Assembly (NCBI GenBank): GCA_014523485.1
Contig: JAATVK010000173.1
Coordinates: forward strand, 1 to 18,783
From: Nitrososphaerales archaeon TH5894
Lineage (GTDB): Archaea > Thermoproteota > Nitrososphaeria > Nitrososphaerales > Nitrososphaeraceae
DNA: 18,783 nucleotides
Direction: 5' to 3'
The position numbers were made by a program, and so were the translations under genes. Positions 1-7,389 of the stretch are shown piece after piece (the first letter of the stretch is position 1; each line of letters starts with the position of its first letter). The notes below the pieces were generated by a model. It was not told the origin of the DNA. It saw nothing but the letters and a program-made list of their open reading frames with translations, and searched no databases.

Positions 1-2
1 CA

Positions 3-191
3 ACCAAAATTATGTATAGTGCATTCTTATCTTATTCTCAGTTGAAAGAATATCTTGCATTATTACTAGAAAAAGAGCTACTTGAATATTATTCTGACAC
101 ACAGACTTATAAAGTGACTTCAAAAGGAACTCATTATTTATCAATACATAGACAACTAAATGATATGATAGTTACTGCTAGCCAATATTAA
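3..191 (+). CDS. Winged-helix transcription regulator, C-terminal part
   Basis: The open frame enters from the left window edge and stops at 189-191, giving the last 62 residues of a protein. The pattern runs from a helix (MYSAFLSYSQLKEYLALLLE) to a short turn, KELLEYYSDTQTYKVTSKG, then THYL and a closing helix. This is the recognition helix plus wing of the archaeal ArnR1/HTH_45-like winged-helix proteins, where 'Y.VT.KG..YL' marks the wing. I infer DNA binding and transcription control; the target is unknown. A run of nine T residues (217-225) follows the stop and could end transcription. The N-terminal part lies outside the window, so length and start cannot be judged. Confidence 0.75.
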   Translation, partial: TKIMYSAFLSYSQLKEYLALLLEKELLEYYSDTQTYKVTSKGTHYLSIHRQLNDMIVTASQY

Positions 192-216
192 CTAAATATT
201 ACAAACTATCATTTTA

Positions 217-225
217 TTTTTTTTT
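217..225 (+). terminator. T-run behind the winged-helix gene
   Basis: Nine consecutive T residues lie 26 nt after the stop codon at 191. Archaeal RNA polymerase commonly stops at such U-tracts without needing a hairpin. No strong stem is visible before it. Confidence 0.4.
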
Positions 226-366
226 GATACTATTGCAAATATAAAGGTAAGAAGGTTTCTTTTATGCAATTAATATTCAACAATAGCTCCTTGTGATATC
301 TATTTCTAGGCTTTTAGATACGAAACTATAAATTTTGTCTTAATCAATTAATATATATTTCTTGAA

Positions 367-936
367 ATGTCAGTATATTTCTGTTTTTATGATCTTTCAA
401 TTCGAGAACAAGAAGTAATTTATACTCTTTTACGCAAAACATTCTCTGTTATAGAAAAAAAATTATCATTTGATGATATGGCGAGTCAACTTCCAAATTT
501 TCTTTCAATTACTGATTATTCAATTACATTTATCGAACTAATTTTTCCAGTTAAATTTAATAATTATCTCTTTCAGACGATTTCAGTTGCACACTGGAAT
601 TCTATTAAAAGTATAATAAAAGATATAAAACATAGACAAGTAAATAAACCTGTTATATGTATTTTTAAATTTAAAGGTAATACAAACCAAACAGATTTTA
701 ATATTAATTTTTCTATAACGAATAGTTCAGTTCATTCATTCGAGATTGCACTAGAAAAAATAGAATATCTTGTAGATATAGTACCTACACAATTAAGTTC
801 TTTACCACCTAATACTATTGAAGTTTTTTATTTGTATGATGAATTATCCTCTAAATGGATTCCCTATCAGGCCAAAAGCATTGCACAAAATTGTGTCAGT
901 ACATATATTTATAAAAATGGTTTATGGGAAGGATAA
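367..936 (+). CDS. Hypothetical protein, 189 aa
   Basis: An intact ORF of 189 residues. I do not recognise a family. It has no signal peptide and no membrane helix, and is rich in Ile, Phe, Asn and Ser, with alternating strand-like and helix-like stretches as in a soluble alpha/beta protein. The first third (IREQEVIYTLLRKTFSVIEK) is helical; the end (IEVFYLYDELSSKWIPYQAK) is strand-rich. A possible TATA element (ctataaat, 326-333) lies about 37 nt before the ATG, which would give a short leader. It ends 59 nt before the tRNA-Ser gene, on the same strand. Base composition matches its surroundings. The function is unknown; it may belong to the chromosome side of the tRNA integration site. Confidence 0.7.
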   Translation: MSVYFCFYDLSIREQEVIYTLLRKTFSVIEKKLSFDDMASQLPNFLSITDYSITFIELIFPVKFNNYLFQTISVAHWNSIKSIIKDIKHRQVNKPVICIFKFKGNTNQTDFNINFSITNSSVHSFEIALEKIEYLVDIVPTQLSSLPPNTIEVFYLYDELSSKWIPYQAKSIAQNCVSTYIYKNGLWEG

Positions 937-995
937 TAAATTAATATGTCTTTATTTTTTAAACAATACTACTCCTTACAAATACTTATGTTTGA

Positions 996-1079
996 GCGGG
1001 GGTCGCCTAGCCTGGTAGGGCGTGGGATTGCTAATCCCATGTTCGGAAGAACTCGTGGGTTCGAATCCCACTCCCCGCG
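996..1079 (+). tRNA. tRNA-Ser(GCT)
   Basis: All arms fold by eye. The acceptor stem is GCGGGGG (996-1002) with TCCCCGC (1072-1078), one G-U pair. The anticodon stem is TGGGA/TCCCA around the loop TTGCTAA, anticodon GCT at 1030-1032. A long variable arm with stem GTTC/GAAC and the T arm GTGGG-TTCGAAT-CCCAC follow. The discriminator base at 1079 is G, as expected for serine, and the large variable arm is a serine trait. CCA is not encoded. Length is 84 nt and no intron is seen. It reads AGC/AGU serine codons. A broken integrase starts about 200 nt downstream, and copies of this 3' end recur to 12.87 kb, so it appears to be an integration target. Confidence 0.97.
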
Positions 1080-1284
1080 CTTCAAATGTGGGTTCTACAA
1101 AAACGAATAAGAATAAGCGAACAGATTATGTCTTTAGGACAAACAAAGATAAAAAGGAAATGACTCTCTCTGCAAAAATCACACATACAAATTAATCATT
1201 CTTCTACTTGTACTAATGATATAGAACATTAGAAAGAAGAATAGATTCTATAACAAAGTTATTATCTAAACCATATTTCAATAA

Positions 1285-2345
1285 GATTTTGAAAAGTTAT
1301 CAAAAAAGAATTTAGACAATGCAAATATTATTTGTGACTATATTATTGCAGAACAAACAGAAATAAACATAAAAGATTCAACAAAGGAGGGTAAAATCAA
1401 AATTCTGGTTTGGCTATCAAATCATTTCCAAGATAAAAAAACTTATAGAAATATGACAAAGCATGATGTTCTAGAATATTTAAATACACTTATAAGGTCT
1501 CCTATTGAAGATCCGACACAAAATGGATTGGTAGTTATAATAGGCGACAAATGATTTTAAACAAATTTTTTAAATGGTTATACAATCCCTTTCAATCTGA
1601 TCATAAACAGAAAGAAACTCCTGAATGTATGCAAGGAATAAAAAAACTGTCTAGAAAAAACAATACTTCTTACAAACCTGATGATATTTGGGAATCATGT
1701 GACCATGCTATCTTTTTGAAATATTGTCCACTAAAAAGAGATCGTTGTTATCATGCTATGGCTATAGATATGTCTGCAAGACCTCATGAGATTTTAAATC
1801 TTCGTATTAAGGATATTAAATTCTATGTTAATGACGAAGGAAGTTAGAATTACCAATGGAAAAACTGGTTCCAGAACTGTTCCTTTGATTGACTATCTGC
1901 CATATTTGAAAGAATATTTGTCGTCATCACTATCTTCATCTGATGAAAATCATCATCCAACTAGTTCTAATTCTAATTCGTGGCTTTTTGTCTCTACCGG
2001 AAATAATCATGGTTTTAAATTATCGTACGATGGTTTATCAACTCGCTATGGATACTATAGAAAGAAATATTTTCCATCACTTTTGAGCGATGAAACTATA
2101 CCAAATTCTGATAAAGCATTAATAAAAAATATGCTTACAAGCCTTGGAATCTCTATGTATTTAGACATTCAGCCTTAACAGAAAAGAGTCAATATCTAAC
2201 AGAAGCGGTTTTGAGATCTCATGCTGGATGGACTATGTCTAGTAAAATGCCTCTTTATCTTTTTATATCTAAACATAAAATTGAAAGTATTTTGTTTACC
2301 TATCTTGGAATTATTCTATTCTTGAAGTTCCTAATATTAAACTAA
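1285..2345 (+). pseudogene. Tyrosine recombinase/integrase, multiply frameshifted
   Basis: Three frames must be joined to read one protein. Frame 1 (1285-1521) carries the N-terminal SAM-like domain (NMTKHDVLEYLNTLIRSP) and ends at DPTQ. One base is missing in an A-run near 1521, after which frame 3 continues KWIGSYNRRQMILNKFFKWL to about 1840, with DMSARPHEILNLRIKDI holding the first catalytic Arg. A small net deletion near 1840 moves to frame 1 (EVRITNGKTGSRTVPLI, Lys region). Another one-base loss near 2140 leads to frame 2 with YVFRHSALTEKSQ, LRSHAGW (Arg-His box and third His) and a damaged tail after KMP, where the catalytic Tyr context is altered. No usable start was seen; a stop precedes 1285. 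It is a member of the archaeal XerA/integrase superfamily, now dead, lying just behind tRNA-Ser as integrases of tRNA-targeting elements do. Confidence 0.9.
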
Positions 2346-2713
2346 TAATTTAATTTTTGATGGCTTTTGACTAATTGACAAGAATGACTATAATTTATTA
2401 CAGATGGATCTGTCTCTCTATACAACAACTTTTTTTTAATAATAAAGAAAAATTTTCATTTTTCATTGTTTCCAAAAGGCTTAATATACAAATAAAATAC
2501 TTTCATCAATTTTTTTACAATAGAATTATTAAATAAATTTCTTAATAGTCCTAGTAAATATCTATTTGCTAATAAATATTTTAATATTAAAGGATAGAAC
2601 CCACATCTAGTGGATAAGGGTTCGAGTTCCACTTCCTGCGTTTCGTATGTGATGGAATTTTAAAAAAGAACAAACAGATAGAATTATTATTGATTGAATC
2701 ATTAAAAACTAGG
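2346..2713. other. Intergenic: T-run and tRNA-fragment copy
   Basis: No gene is seen. There is a T8 tract at about 2430-2437, behind the dead integrase, and the first tRNA-3'-end-like copy at 2597-2643 (listed separately). The rest is featureless AT-rich DNA. Confidence 0.6.
2597..2643 (+). repeat. Degenerate tRNA 3'-end copy (att-like) no. 1
   Basis: GGGTTCGAGTTCCACTTCC at 2618-2636 followed by TGCGTTTCG resembles the T arm plus acceptor end of tRNA-Ser (1057-1083), with a few changes. The next bases, TATGTG, also match the ATGTG behind the real tRNA. The preceding GAACCCAC (2598-2605) resembles the 3' side of an anticodon stem of a serine tRNA. No 5' half exists, so it is not a functional tRNA. 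It closes a 1.6-kb stretch holding little but the dead integrase. Confidence 0.6.
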
Positions 2714-3619
2714 TTATTTGAAGAATTCTGAAATATCAGTCTGTCTTGGCTTAGAATATTGTTGTTGTTGTTTATATGTTCTATAATTTTGTTGATTTTC
2801 GTTCCTAAATATTTCAGTAGAAGATAATTTGTAATCTAAAATAGGAAATGATCTTATATGATCTTTCAAATTCATCATATCTGCAAATAACTTTGCAGTC
2901 ATTGGACCAAAACCAGCATAGTGATTGTTTGCAGCGATTATTGCCATCTTCATATCATTTACCTTTCTATCAACATCTTCCAAGATCTTGGACCAGAGTT
3001 CCATTTCTTTTGTTCTGTCTTTATTTATTTTACCGAAGTCTCTTTCATTGATGCTCCTATCTCCTATTAATCTCAAATATACAAAATCAGTAGTTAAAAT
3101 TGGAGGAGTAATAAGAATATCTTGCTGACTCCAGACAAGACAATAGTTTCTTTCTTTAAGAACATTGTAAAAAAGTTCATTGAACCAACTATGATGTCTA
3201 ACCTCTATTGCATATCTAAAAGAAGGATCTAACTGGTAACGTAGATTCTTAATCAAATCTAATCCTTCAGCAATTTGTAAAGATGGAGGTAACTGAATCA
3301 GAAATACAAGTATTTTATCATATAGTTGTTCCATCGTATCATAAAACTGTTCTATATCCTTTTCTACATCTTTAAGATGTTTATCATGAGTTATAACTTT
3401 TGGAAATTTAACAGCAAATTTAAAATTTTCTGGCGTTCTTTTATTCCAGTTGTTAACTATAAACTTGGAAGGTATTTTATAAAAAGTAGAATCAATTTCG
3501 ACAAAATCAAAAATTTTAGAATAGTATGAAAGCCAATATCTATTATCTAGATCTTCTGGGTAAAATGATCCTTTCCATCCATCGTAACTCCATCCAGAAC
3601 ATCCTAGATAATATTCCAA
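2714..3619 (-). CDS. DUF72 (YecE-like) TIM-barrel protein with C-terminal PIP box
   Basis: A full-length 301-aa member of the DUF72 family (PF01904). Family marks are GCSGWSYDGWKGSFYP (6-21), EIDSTFYKIPS (41-51), FAVKFPKVITHDK (68-80), QLPPS (109-113), YAIEVRHHSW (136-145), YLRLIGDR (181-188) and NNHYAGFGPMTAKLF (231-245). The family forms a TIM barrel of unsettled activity; links to nucleic-acid repair have been suggested. The last residues read QTDISEFF then K, a perfect QxxIxxFF PCNA-binding motif (Q293, I296, F299, F300) after a Gln/Lys-rich linker. This suggests tethering to the sliding clamp (inference). The start is TTG at 3619; no ATG lies near, and the family begins at this point. 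A TATA-like element (3651-3660 on the reverse strand) fits a ~10-nt leader. A decayed copy of its start is at 14270-14346. Confidence 0.93.
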   Translation of the reverse strand: MEYYLGCSGWSYDGWKGSFYPEDLDNRYWLSYYSKIFDFVEIDSTFYKIPSKFIVNNWNKRTPENFKFAVKFPKVITHDKHLKDVEKDIEQFYDTMEQLYDKILVFLIQLPPSLQIAEGLDLIKNLRYQLDPSFRYAIEVRHHSWFNELFYNVLKERNYCLVWSQQDILITPPILTTDFVYLRLIGDRSINERDFGKINKDRTKEMELWSKILEDVDRKVNDMKMAIIAANNHYAGFGPMTAKLFADMMNLKDHIRSFPILDYKLSSTEIFRNENQQNYRTYKQQQQYSKPRQTDISEFFK

Positions 3620-3991
3620 TATCTTATTTTATCACTGGAAAGCAAAAACTATTTTAAAAAAATATACTAGTTTTTTGTTCTATATTCTGTAACTATTTTG
3701 AACCTTGTGTGATAAGTGATTAATTTTTTAAAGAAGAGACAATACTCCCTCCATTTTTAGAATTGCTTCTATAAATTACAAATGCGTTAGCAAATCTAGT
3801 AATTTAAAAATTCTAGATGGTTTAAGGATTCACAAATACTTGATTAATATTTTATTAGAAGAAAAGTTGAACTGTGATTAATTTTCTGAATTTGCTTGAT
3901 GCAGATAAAATTTAGATAGATAGAGAGAGATAGATTATTTCATCTGAGAAATTCTATAACCTATAAGTATGAAGAATTTTGATAAACTAAC
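3620..3991. other. Divergent intergenic region, DUF72/DoxX
   Basis: No gene is seen. It holds the promoters of the two divergent genes: TATA-like bases near 3651-3660 for the reverse strand and tataagta at 3962-3969 for DoxX. A short GATA/GAGA-type simple repeat lies at 3910-3934. Confidence 0.5.
3962..3969 (+). promoter_or_regulatory. TATA box of the DoxX gene
   Basis: tataagta is centred about 27 nt before the ATG at 3992, the spacing expected for an archaeal promoter whose transcript starts at or next to the start codon (leaderless). Confidence 0.5.
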
Positions 3992-4453
3992 ATGTTACAA
4001 TCTAAAATAATAGAATTTGCACCACTTCCTCTTAGAATAATAGCAGGTGTAGGATTTATGATACATGGTCTTCCAAAAATCCTCGACATTGGAAAAACTC
4101 AAGGTTCCTTTATGAATATGGGTTTACCTCAAGACTTGGCTATCTTGATAGGACTATTAGAATTCATTGGCGGTTTGGTTATTTTGTTAGGTTTCTTAAC
4201 AAGAATTGCGGCAGGATTACTAGCAATAGAAATGATAGGTGCTATTCTATTAGTGAAATTGTCAAAGGGGTTTATTGATGGGTTCGAATTAGATTTATTG
4301 TATCTTGCTATAATGATAAGTTTGTTGATAACTGGACCTGGATTTTTGTCTATAGAAAGAAATCTTCTTAAAAGAGAAATGTTCCCAAAATCACCTAAAT
4401 ATTCAACATCATCATCAACAACAACAACACCAAATGACAAAGAAAACAGATAG
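3992..4453 (+). CDS. DoxX family membrane protein
   Basis: 153 residues with four predicted membrane helices: about 12-30 (PLRIIAGVGFMIHGLPKIL), 47-65 (LAILIGLLEFIGGLVILLG), 68-90 (RIAAGLLAIEMIGAILLVKL) and 101-121 (LLYLAIMISLLITGPGFLSI). The opening LPLRI-GxxF-hHGLPKI, the central G-E--GGL-LLLGFLTR-AA and the closing L--L--GPG--S-- are DoxX family signatures (PF07681). The family sits in the cytoplasmic membrane. Some members accompany thiosulfate:quinone oxidoreductase or redox stress systems, but the role of this one is not shown by context. The tail is a hydrophilic Ser/Thr-rich stretch. The ATG fits a leaderless start behind the TATA box. Convergent or operon partners are absent, since 950 nt without genes follow. 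Confidence 0.92.
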   Translation: MLQSKIIEFAPLPLRIIAGVGFMIHGLPKILDIGKTQGSFMNMGLPQDLAILIGLLEFIGGLVILLGFLTRIAAGLLAIEMIGAILLVKLSKGFIDGFELDLLYLAIMISLLITGPGFLSIERNLLKREMFPKSPKYSTSSSTTTTPNDKENR

Positions 4454-4656
4454 AGAAATATAACGAAACAAGATAGGAAATAATTTTATTCTCTTGTTTG
4501 AATTTCTTTGAATACTTTCTTTTTCTTAGATAATCGTTTATGGCTTCAACCATCGGATCAATTAATCTTTAATTATTATTGCTAAGTGTTTCAGATCTCC
4601 ATAATTGCCTTTGGTAACCTAATAGATTAACCATTTGAAAAGTTGAATCAAACTGA

Positions 4657-4746
4657 GACAGGAGGAAAGCAAGCAATATATGGTGCAAAATCTTAGATAG
4701 ACAATCGGATGTAAAGTAGGTAGGCTCGCCGTTCCCCTACTTTTAA
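4657..4746 (+). ncRNA. Putative structured RNA element, copy 1
   Basis: A stretch alignable with 7923-8018. Shared blocks are CAGGAG, AGCAAG.AATA, GGT..AAAATC, TTAGATAGACA and AAAGTAGG...CTCG, in the same order and spacing. Copy 1 ends in a hairpin AAAGTAGG/CCTACTTT (4713-4720 with 4736-4743) followed by a short T-run, as for a terminator. Upstream, both copies also share TAGATTAA and Asn/Gln-codon-like AACCAA bases. No ORF is conserved between them, so a non-coding RNA or a decayed small repeat are the two readings. Strand is judged from the terminator-like end. Confidence 0.45.
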
Positions 4747-5096
4747 GAATGTCAAGAAAGATAATTTAATACATGATGATTTACTCGCATAACTTTATCG
4801 AAAAATATGAAGAATCATCTAACGTATTCCAGATCCTGTGATTTGACTGAATTCTCTTTAAATTAAAGAATAATATTATAATTTTACAATCTAATTTAGC
4901 AATACTATGTTAGCAAGTGTTGCTAAGAACTTAAAGATAAAGATAGTTTTTACTTAGAATGTTATAGTTAATTATTTATTTTTTATAAATTAATTAATTA
5001 CGTGAGTGAAATAATTATTATTCAATTCTCCAAAAGATAGTTTCACAAGTCATAAATATTTCAGTAGACAGATACCATCACCTATCGTCACCCACC

Positions 5097-5153
5097 GTCA
5101 TCGTCTGAATGTATATCTCTAAACCAATTCACCAAATTTGTTCAGGCTATGAC
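5097..5153 (+). repeat. CTATG-family hairpin A1
   Basis: Left arm GTCATCGTCTGAA (5097-5109) pairs with TTCAGGCTATGAC (5141-5153), 12 of 13 positions including one G-U, loop about 31 nt. The right arm and its flank (TTTGTTCA.GCTAT.ACAATTAAT) recur at 6396-6418 (hairpin A2), and less fully at 7103-7118. Confidence 0.6.
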
Positions 5154-5245
5154 AATTAATAAAATTATCTCAAATTTTTAAATAATATGTTTGGCAAAAT
5201 CAAATACAAACAAAACAAACAAAAAGTACAGGCAATTTCGTACTA

Positions 5246-5293
5246 TCATAGCCTCCTTTCTATTATTGTAATTTATCATTAGAAGGCTATGGC
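5246..5293 (+). repeat. CTATG-family hairpin B1 with T-run
   Basis: CATAGCCTCCT (5247-5257) pairs with AGAAGGCTATG (5281-5291) and is followed by GCTTTTTAA, so it looks like a terminator for a transcript from the left. It lies 112 nt before the 5405 gene and belongs to the same family as hairpins at 6519, 6683 and 7207. Confidence 0.6.
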
Positions 5294-5376
5294 TTTTTAA
5301 AATAAGTTATTGAATTTTGTTATCATCATCATCAATATGCAATTTCTGAATATGTTCTAAATAAGTAGTATAATTA

Positions 5377-5384
5377 TTATATAT
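5377..5384 (+). promoter_or_regulatory. TATA box of the 5405 gene
   Basis: ttatatat is centred about 25 nt before ATG 5405, so the mRNA is probably leaderless. The box, the following ATATTTAAC and the first codons are nearly the same as at 8507-8545, showing that the two promoters share an origin. Confidence 0.6.
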
Positions 5385-5404
5385 GATATTTAACAATAAT
5401 TGAT

Positions 5405-5824
5405 ATGGAATCAAAAAACTATGCAATAGCAATTTCGTTAATTCTTGCATTTGTTTTAATTACAGCAACAACAACAGGAATACCAACAACATCATTTAAA
5501 AATGTGTTAGCACAAGTCGAAAATGGTAGTTTACAAGATGAGAACATAGGAATGTCTCAAGAAGGAATGTCTCAAGATCAAACTAGTGAAAGTGAATCTA
5601 CAGCATTTAATCCAGAAGAAATTATCAAAAAAGAAGCAAGGGGACTAGGAGATGCTGACCTTGGGGAAGTTCAAGAAGTTACAGGAGAATTCATAGTAAC
5701 ACAAAAAGGTACTGTAGACAAAGATGTATTCTATATTCCTACAAATTTAGTAGACCATTTTGATGGCAGTACTGTCTTTTTTACGGTAACTGAAGAAGAA
5801 GCAAAACAATACAAAAGGGATTAA
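5405..5824 (+). CDS. Secreted protein with PRC-barrel-like domain
   Basis: 139 residues. Residues 1-36 are a signal peptide: short charged start MESKNY, hydrophobic core AIAISLILAFVLIT, and a probable cut after VLA-36. A polar linker (37-72) with GMSQ motifs follows, then a compact domain (73-139) with GLGDADLGEVQEV, GEFIVTQKG, KDVFYIPTNLVDHFDG and TVFFTVTEEEA. That layout (strand, strand, 'YIP..LV..FDG', 'F.VTEEEA') resembles PRC-barrel/DUF2171-type small beta domains. It should act outside the membrane; a ligand is not evident. The promoter and signal-peptide DNA are shared with the gene at 8536, which carries a different mature part. I am confident about secretion and less sure about the domain name. 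Confidence 0.8.
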   Translation: MESKNYAIAISLILAFVLITATTTGIPTTSFKNVLAQVENGSLQDENIGMSQEGMSQDQTSESESTAFNPEEIIKKEARGLGDADLGEVQEVTGEFIVTQKGTVDKDVFYIPTNLVDHFDGSTVFFTVTEEEAKQYKRD

Positions 5825-6015
5825 ATTTTATTAAAAATTAATTCATTTTTATTTAACTATAGGATTATAATTTAATTTCTAACGACAATTTATTAAAATA
5901 TTAGAAAATAATAATTATCTATACAATGGAAAATATTCTTATTCATAATCTATTTGTAGATATTGTAAAATGTTATAACTTAATTTGTTAAATATTTTGT
6001 CGTCAAATATTATTT

Positions 6016-6336
6016 ATGGAAAATATTATTGAAAGTTTTGCAGAAAGATTAGGAATTGAACCTAATGTTGCAAGACAAAGTATTTCAATAACATGTCGAT
6101 ATTTTATTCTAAATTCAGAACCAATCAAAGCAACAGGTCTTTTATCAATGCTACCATCAAGTTTAACAAATTTGTTTTCTACTGATGAGAAAAACGAAAG
6201 CAAGACAAATCTAGAAAATATTCCTCCGGAGGAAGTTATTGAGAAAATATCGAATGAATGCTTTAACGGTGATAAACAAAAAGGAAAAAAGGTATATGAA
6301 GAAGCAATAAAACTAATTAAAAGTAAAATCTGGTAA
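6016..6336 (+). CDS. Hypothetical small helical protein, 106 aa
   Basis: A soluble, helix-rich protein without signal peptide. The first half (ESFAERLGIEPNVARQSISI... ILNSEPIKATGLLSMLPSSL) has the rhythm of small bacterial DUF2267/DUF2780-like proteins, in which a helix is followed by a 'LP..L..L' turn; this similarity is weak and by eye only. The second half (PPEEVIEKISNECFNGDKQKGKKVYEEAIKLIKSKIW) is amphipathic helix with basic residues. A TATA-like element ttaaatatt (5988-5996) lies 24 nt before the ATG, consistent with a leaderless mRNA. The 12-nt start ATGGAAAATATT also appears at 5926, where the frame is short. The function is unknown. Confidence 0.75.
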   Translation: MENIIESFAERLGIEPNVARQSISITCRYFILNSEPIKATGLLSMLPSSLTNLFSTDEKNESKTNLENIPPEEVIEKISNECFNGDKQKGKKVYEEAIKLIKSKIW

Positions 6337-6350
6337 AAAACAAATTTTTT

Positions 6351-6412
6351 TCATAGTCTAGATATGCTAATCCTATACACCAAATCATCATGTAGTTTGT
6401 TCATGCTATAAC
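6351..6412 (+). repeat. CTATG-family hairpin A2 behind the 6016 gene
   Basis: TCATAGTCTAGA (6351-6362) faces GTTCATGCTATAAC (6399-6412); pairing is partial. It begins 15 nt after the stop codon at 6336, directly behind a T-run (6345-6351). The right arm and downstream ACAATTAAT match hairpin A1. Confidence 0.5.
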
Positions 6413-6518
6413 AATTAATTTGTCTTCAAGTCTTATATAGTATAATTAACAGATTTCTATACTTGAATTGGATCGTCATCCATTCAGTCCAAAGAAAGAA
6501 AGATTCACACAAACCCTG

Positions 6519-6586
6519 CCATAGCCTTCTAAATTCGCTCCTACTACATTCTACTTCTTGTACCAAAGAAGAGTAGAAGGCTATGG
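6519..6586 (+). repeat. CTATG-family hairpin B2
   Basis: A perfect 12-bp stem: CCATAGCCTTCT (6519-6530) with AGAAGGCTATGG (6575-6586). Inside it a second stem can form between CTACTTCTT (6551-6559) and AAGAAGAGTAG (6567-6577). The sequence after it (ATTATCTCCAATTCTTATATAG) matches the flank behind hairpins A1 and A2. Confidence 0.7.
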
Positions 6587-6682
6587 TTTGAATAAATTAT
6601 CTCCAATTCTTATATAGAATATTAGTAATTTATTTACACCTATAATAGGATAGGAAATAAAAACAAAACACCTTCAATAATT

Positions 6683-6728
6683 CCATAGCCTTCTATTATT
6701 GATAGTCCTTGATAGTAGTAGGTTATGG
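6683..6728 (+). repeat. CTATG-family hairpin B2' with T-run
   Basis: CCATAGCCTTCTA (6683-6695) pairs with TAGTAGGTTATGG (6716-6728) with one G-U and one mismatch, followed by six T. It lies 97 nt after hairpin B2 and 79 nt before the 6807 gene. Confidence 0.6.
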
Positions 6729-6806
6729 TTTTTTAATCGTTCTGAAGAATTAGAACCAAATATTTATTAACAAGGTTTTTGATCGGAAAAGACAGATTAT
6801 ACGAGA

Positions 6807-6992
6807 ATGAGTAACACCATAAAAGAAGAACAATGTTATTACGCAACTTATGTCAATTCAATGGGTCATCCAGCAGAGAAGGAATGTTCTAACCCTGCTA
6901 CAAGACATGTTGAAAATAAGAATACTTCGCAAAGTTTTCCTGTGTGTGAAGAACACTATCAACTCGTATCAAAAAAGCAAACAGAATCATAA
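6807..6992 (+). CDS. Small Cys/His protein, putative zinc-binding, 61 aa
   Basis: 61 residues with C10, H21, C27, H34, C47 and H50; the end FPVCEEHYQ carries C-x2-H, and ECSNPATRHVE sits in the middle. The order Cys ... Cys ... CxxH resembles short treble-clef or 'C..C..C..H' zinc modules that read incoming small-ligand or RNA sites, but I do not recognise a named family. It is cytosolic, with no signal peptide. A TATA-like tatttatta (6761-6769) is centred about 42 nt upstream, which would leave a leader of about 16 nt without a strong ribosome site. It stands alone between CTATG-family hairpins. Zinc binding is inferred from residue spacing only. Confidence 0.7.
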   Translation: MSNTIKEEQCYYATYVNSMGHPAEKECSNPATRHVENKNTSQSFPVCEEHYQLVSKKQTES

Positions 6993-7056
6993 TTGCAAAC
7001 TCCTAAATTATACTATCATTGGGTATTAATTACACTTCATAGGAAAACAAGTCATA

Positions 7057-7116
7057 TTGTCATAGTCTGGACTTGACAACAACGTTGCTTGCAGCAGTAT
7101 CTTCAGGCTATGACAA
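7057..7116 (+). repeat. CTATG-family hairpin A3
   Basis: TTGTCATAGTCTGGA (7057-7071) pairs with the reverse-complementary bases ending TTCAGGCTATGACAA (7102-7116); all 15 positions pair if two G-U pairs are allowed. The loop is about 30 nt. It is the best A-type hairpin and lies 64 nt behind the 6807 gene. Confidence 0.7.
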
Positions 7117-7206
7117 TTTTATAAATATGAATAAAAATATCAAATTATTATATATTATATTGGACAGATATTAAACACCACTCTATCAAGAAAAATATCC
7201 ATAGCA

Positions 7207-7274
7207 GCCATAGCCTTTCTTTCTATCTAGGTCATTGTTCCTTTATGATAGTAGTAGTAGTAGTAGGCTATGGC
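7207..7274 (+). repeat. CTATG-family hairpin B3
   Basis: GCCATAGCCT (7207-7216) pairs perfectly with AGGCTATGGC (7265-7274). The loop contains a (TAG)n simple repeat (about 7249-7265). It lies 91 nt after A3 and 116 nt before the cupredoxin gene. Confidence 0.65.
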
Positions 7275-7359
7275 ATTTAACTTCTAAAAAATGGTTGTGG
7301 TTGTTGAAATCTTGCCACAATTATTTTAAAGTAAGAGTTAAATTAATTAGATAGAATTT

Positions 7360-7369
7360 CTTATAAATT
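7360..7369 (+). promoter_or_regulatory. TATA box of the cupredoxin gene
   Basis: cttataaatt is centred about 25 nt before ATG 7390, implying a leaderless mRNA. TTATAAATT followed by CTTCAC and ATGAAAATTTTT recurs at 9222-9252, so this gene and the 9241 gene share promoter ancestry. Confidence 0.6.
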
Positions 7370-7389
7370 AGACTTCACCATCACATGCA

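Larger units (their letters stand above)
4454..5404. other. 950-nt gene-free region with structured elements
   Basis: No credible ORF on either strand. It contains an RNA-like element with terminator hairpin (4657-4746), two CTATG-family hairpins (5097-5153, 5246-5293) and the promoter of the secreted-protein gene at 5405. The 4750-5095 part shows only AT-rich sequence. Confidence 0.6.

Noticed and set aside
818..1018. 66-aa frame overlapping the hypothetical gene and the tRNA start
   Set aside because: It lies in another frame of the 367-936 gene and runs into the tRNA; no protein-like pattern.
4280..4290. GGGTTCGAAT match to the tRNA T loop
   Set aside because: It is inside the DoxX coding frame (DGFE codons) and no other part of a tRNA end is present.
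4129..4440. 103-aa frame opposite DoxX
   Set aside because: Mirror of the DoxX reading frame; low-complexity Asp/Val start comes from its Ser/Thr tail.
5926..5991. Short frame starting with the same 12 nt as the 6016 gene
   Set aside because: Only 21 codons, ends in the promoter of the next gene; the shared start may be chance in such AT-rich DNA.
7249..7265. (TAG)n repeat as a regulatory microsatellite
   Set aside because: Short and inside the hairpin B3 loop; explained better as loop sequence.
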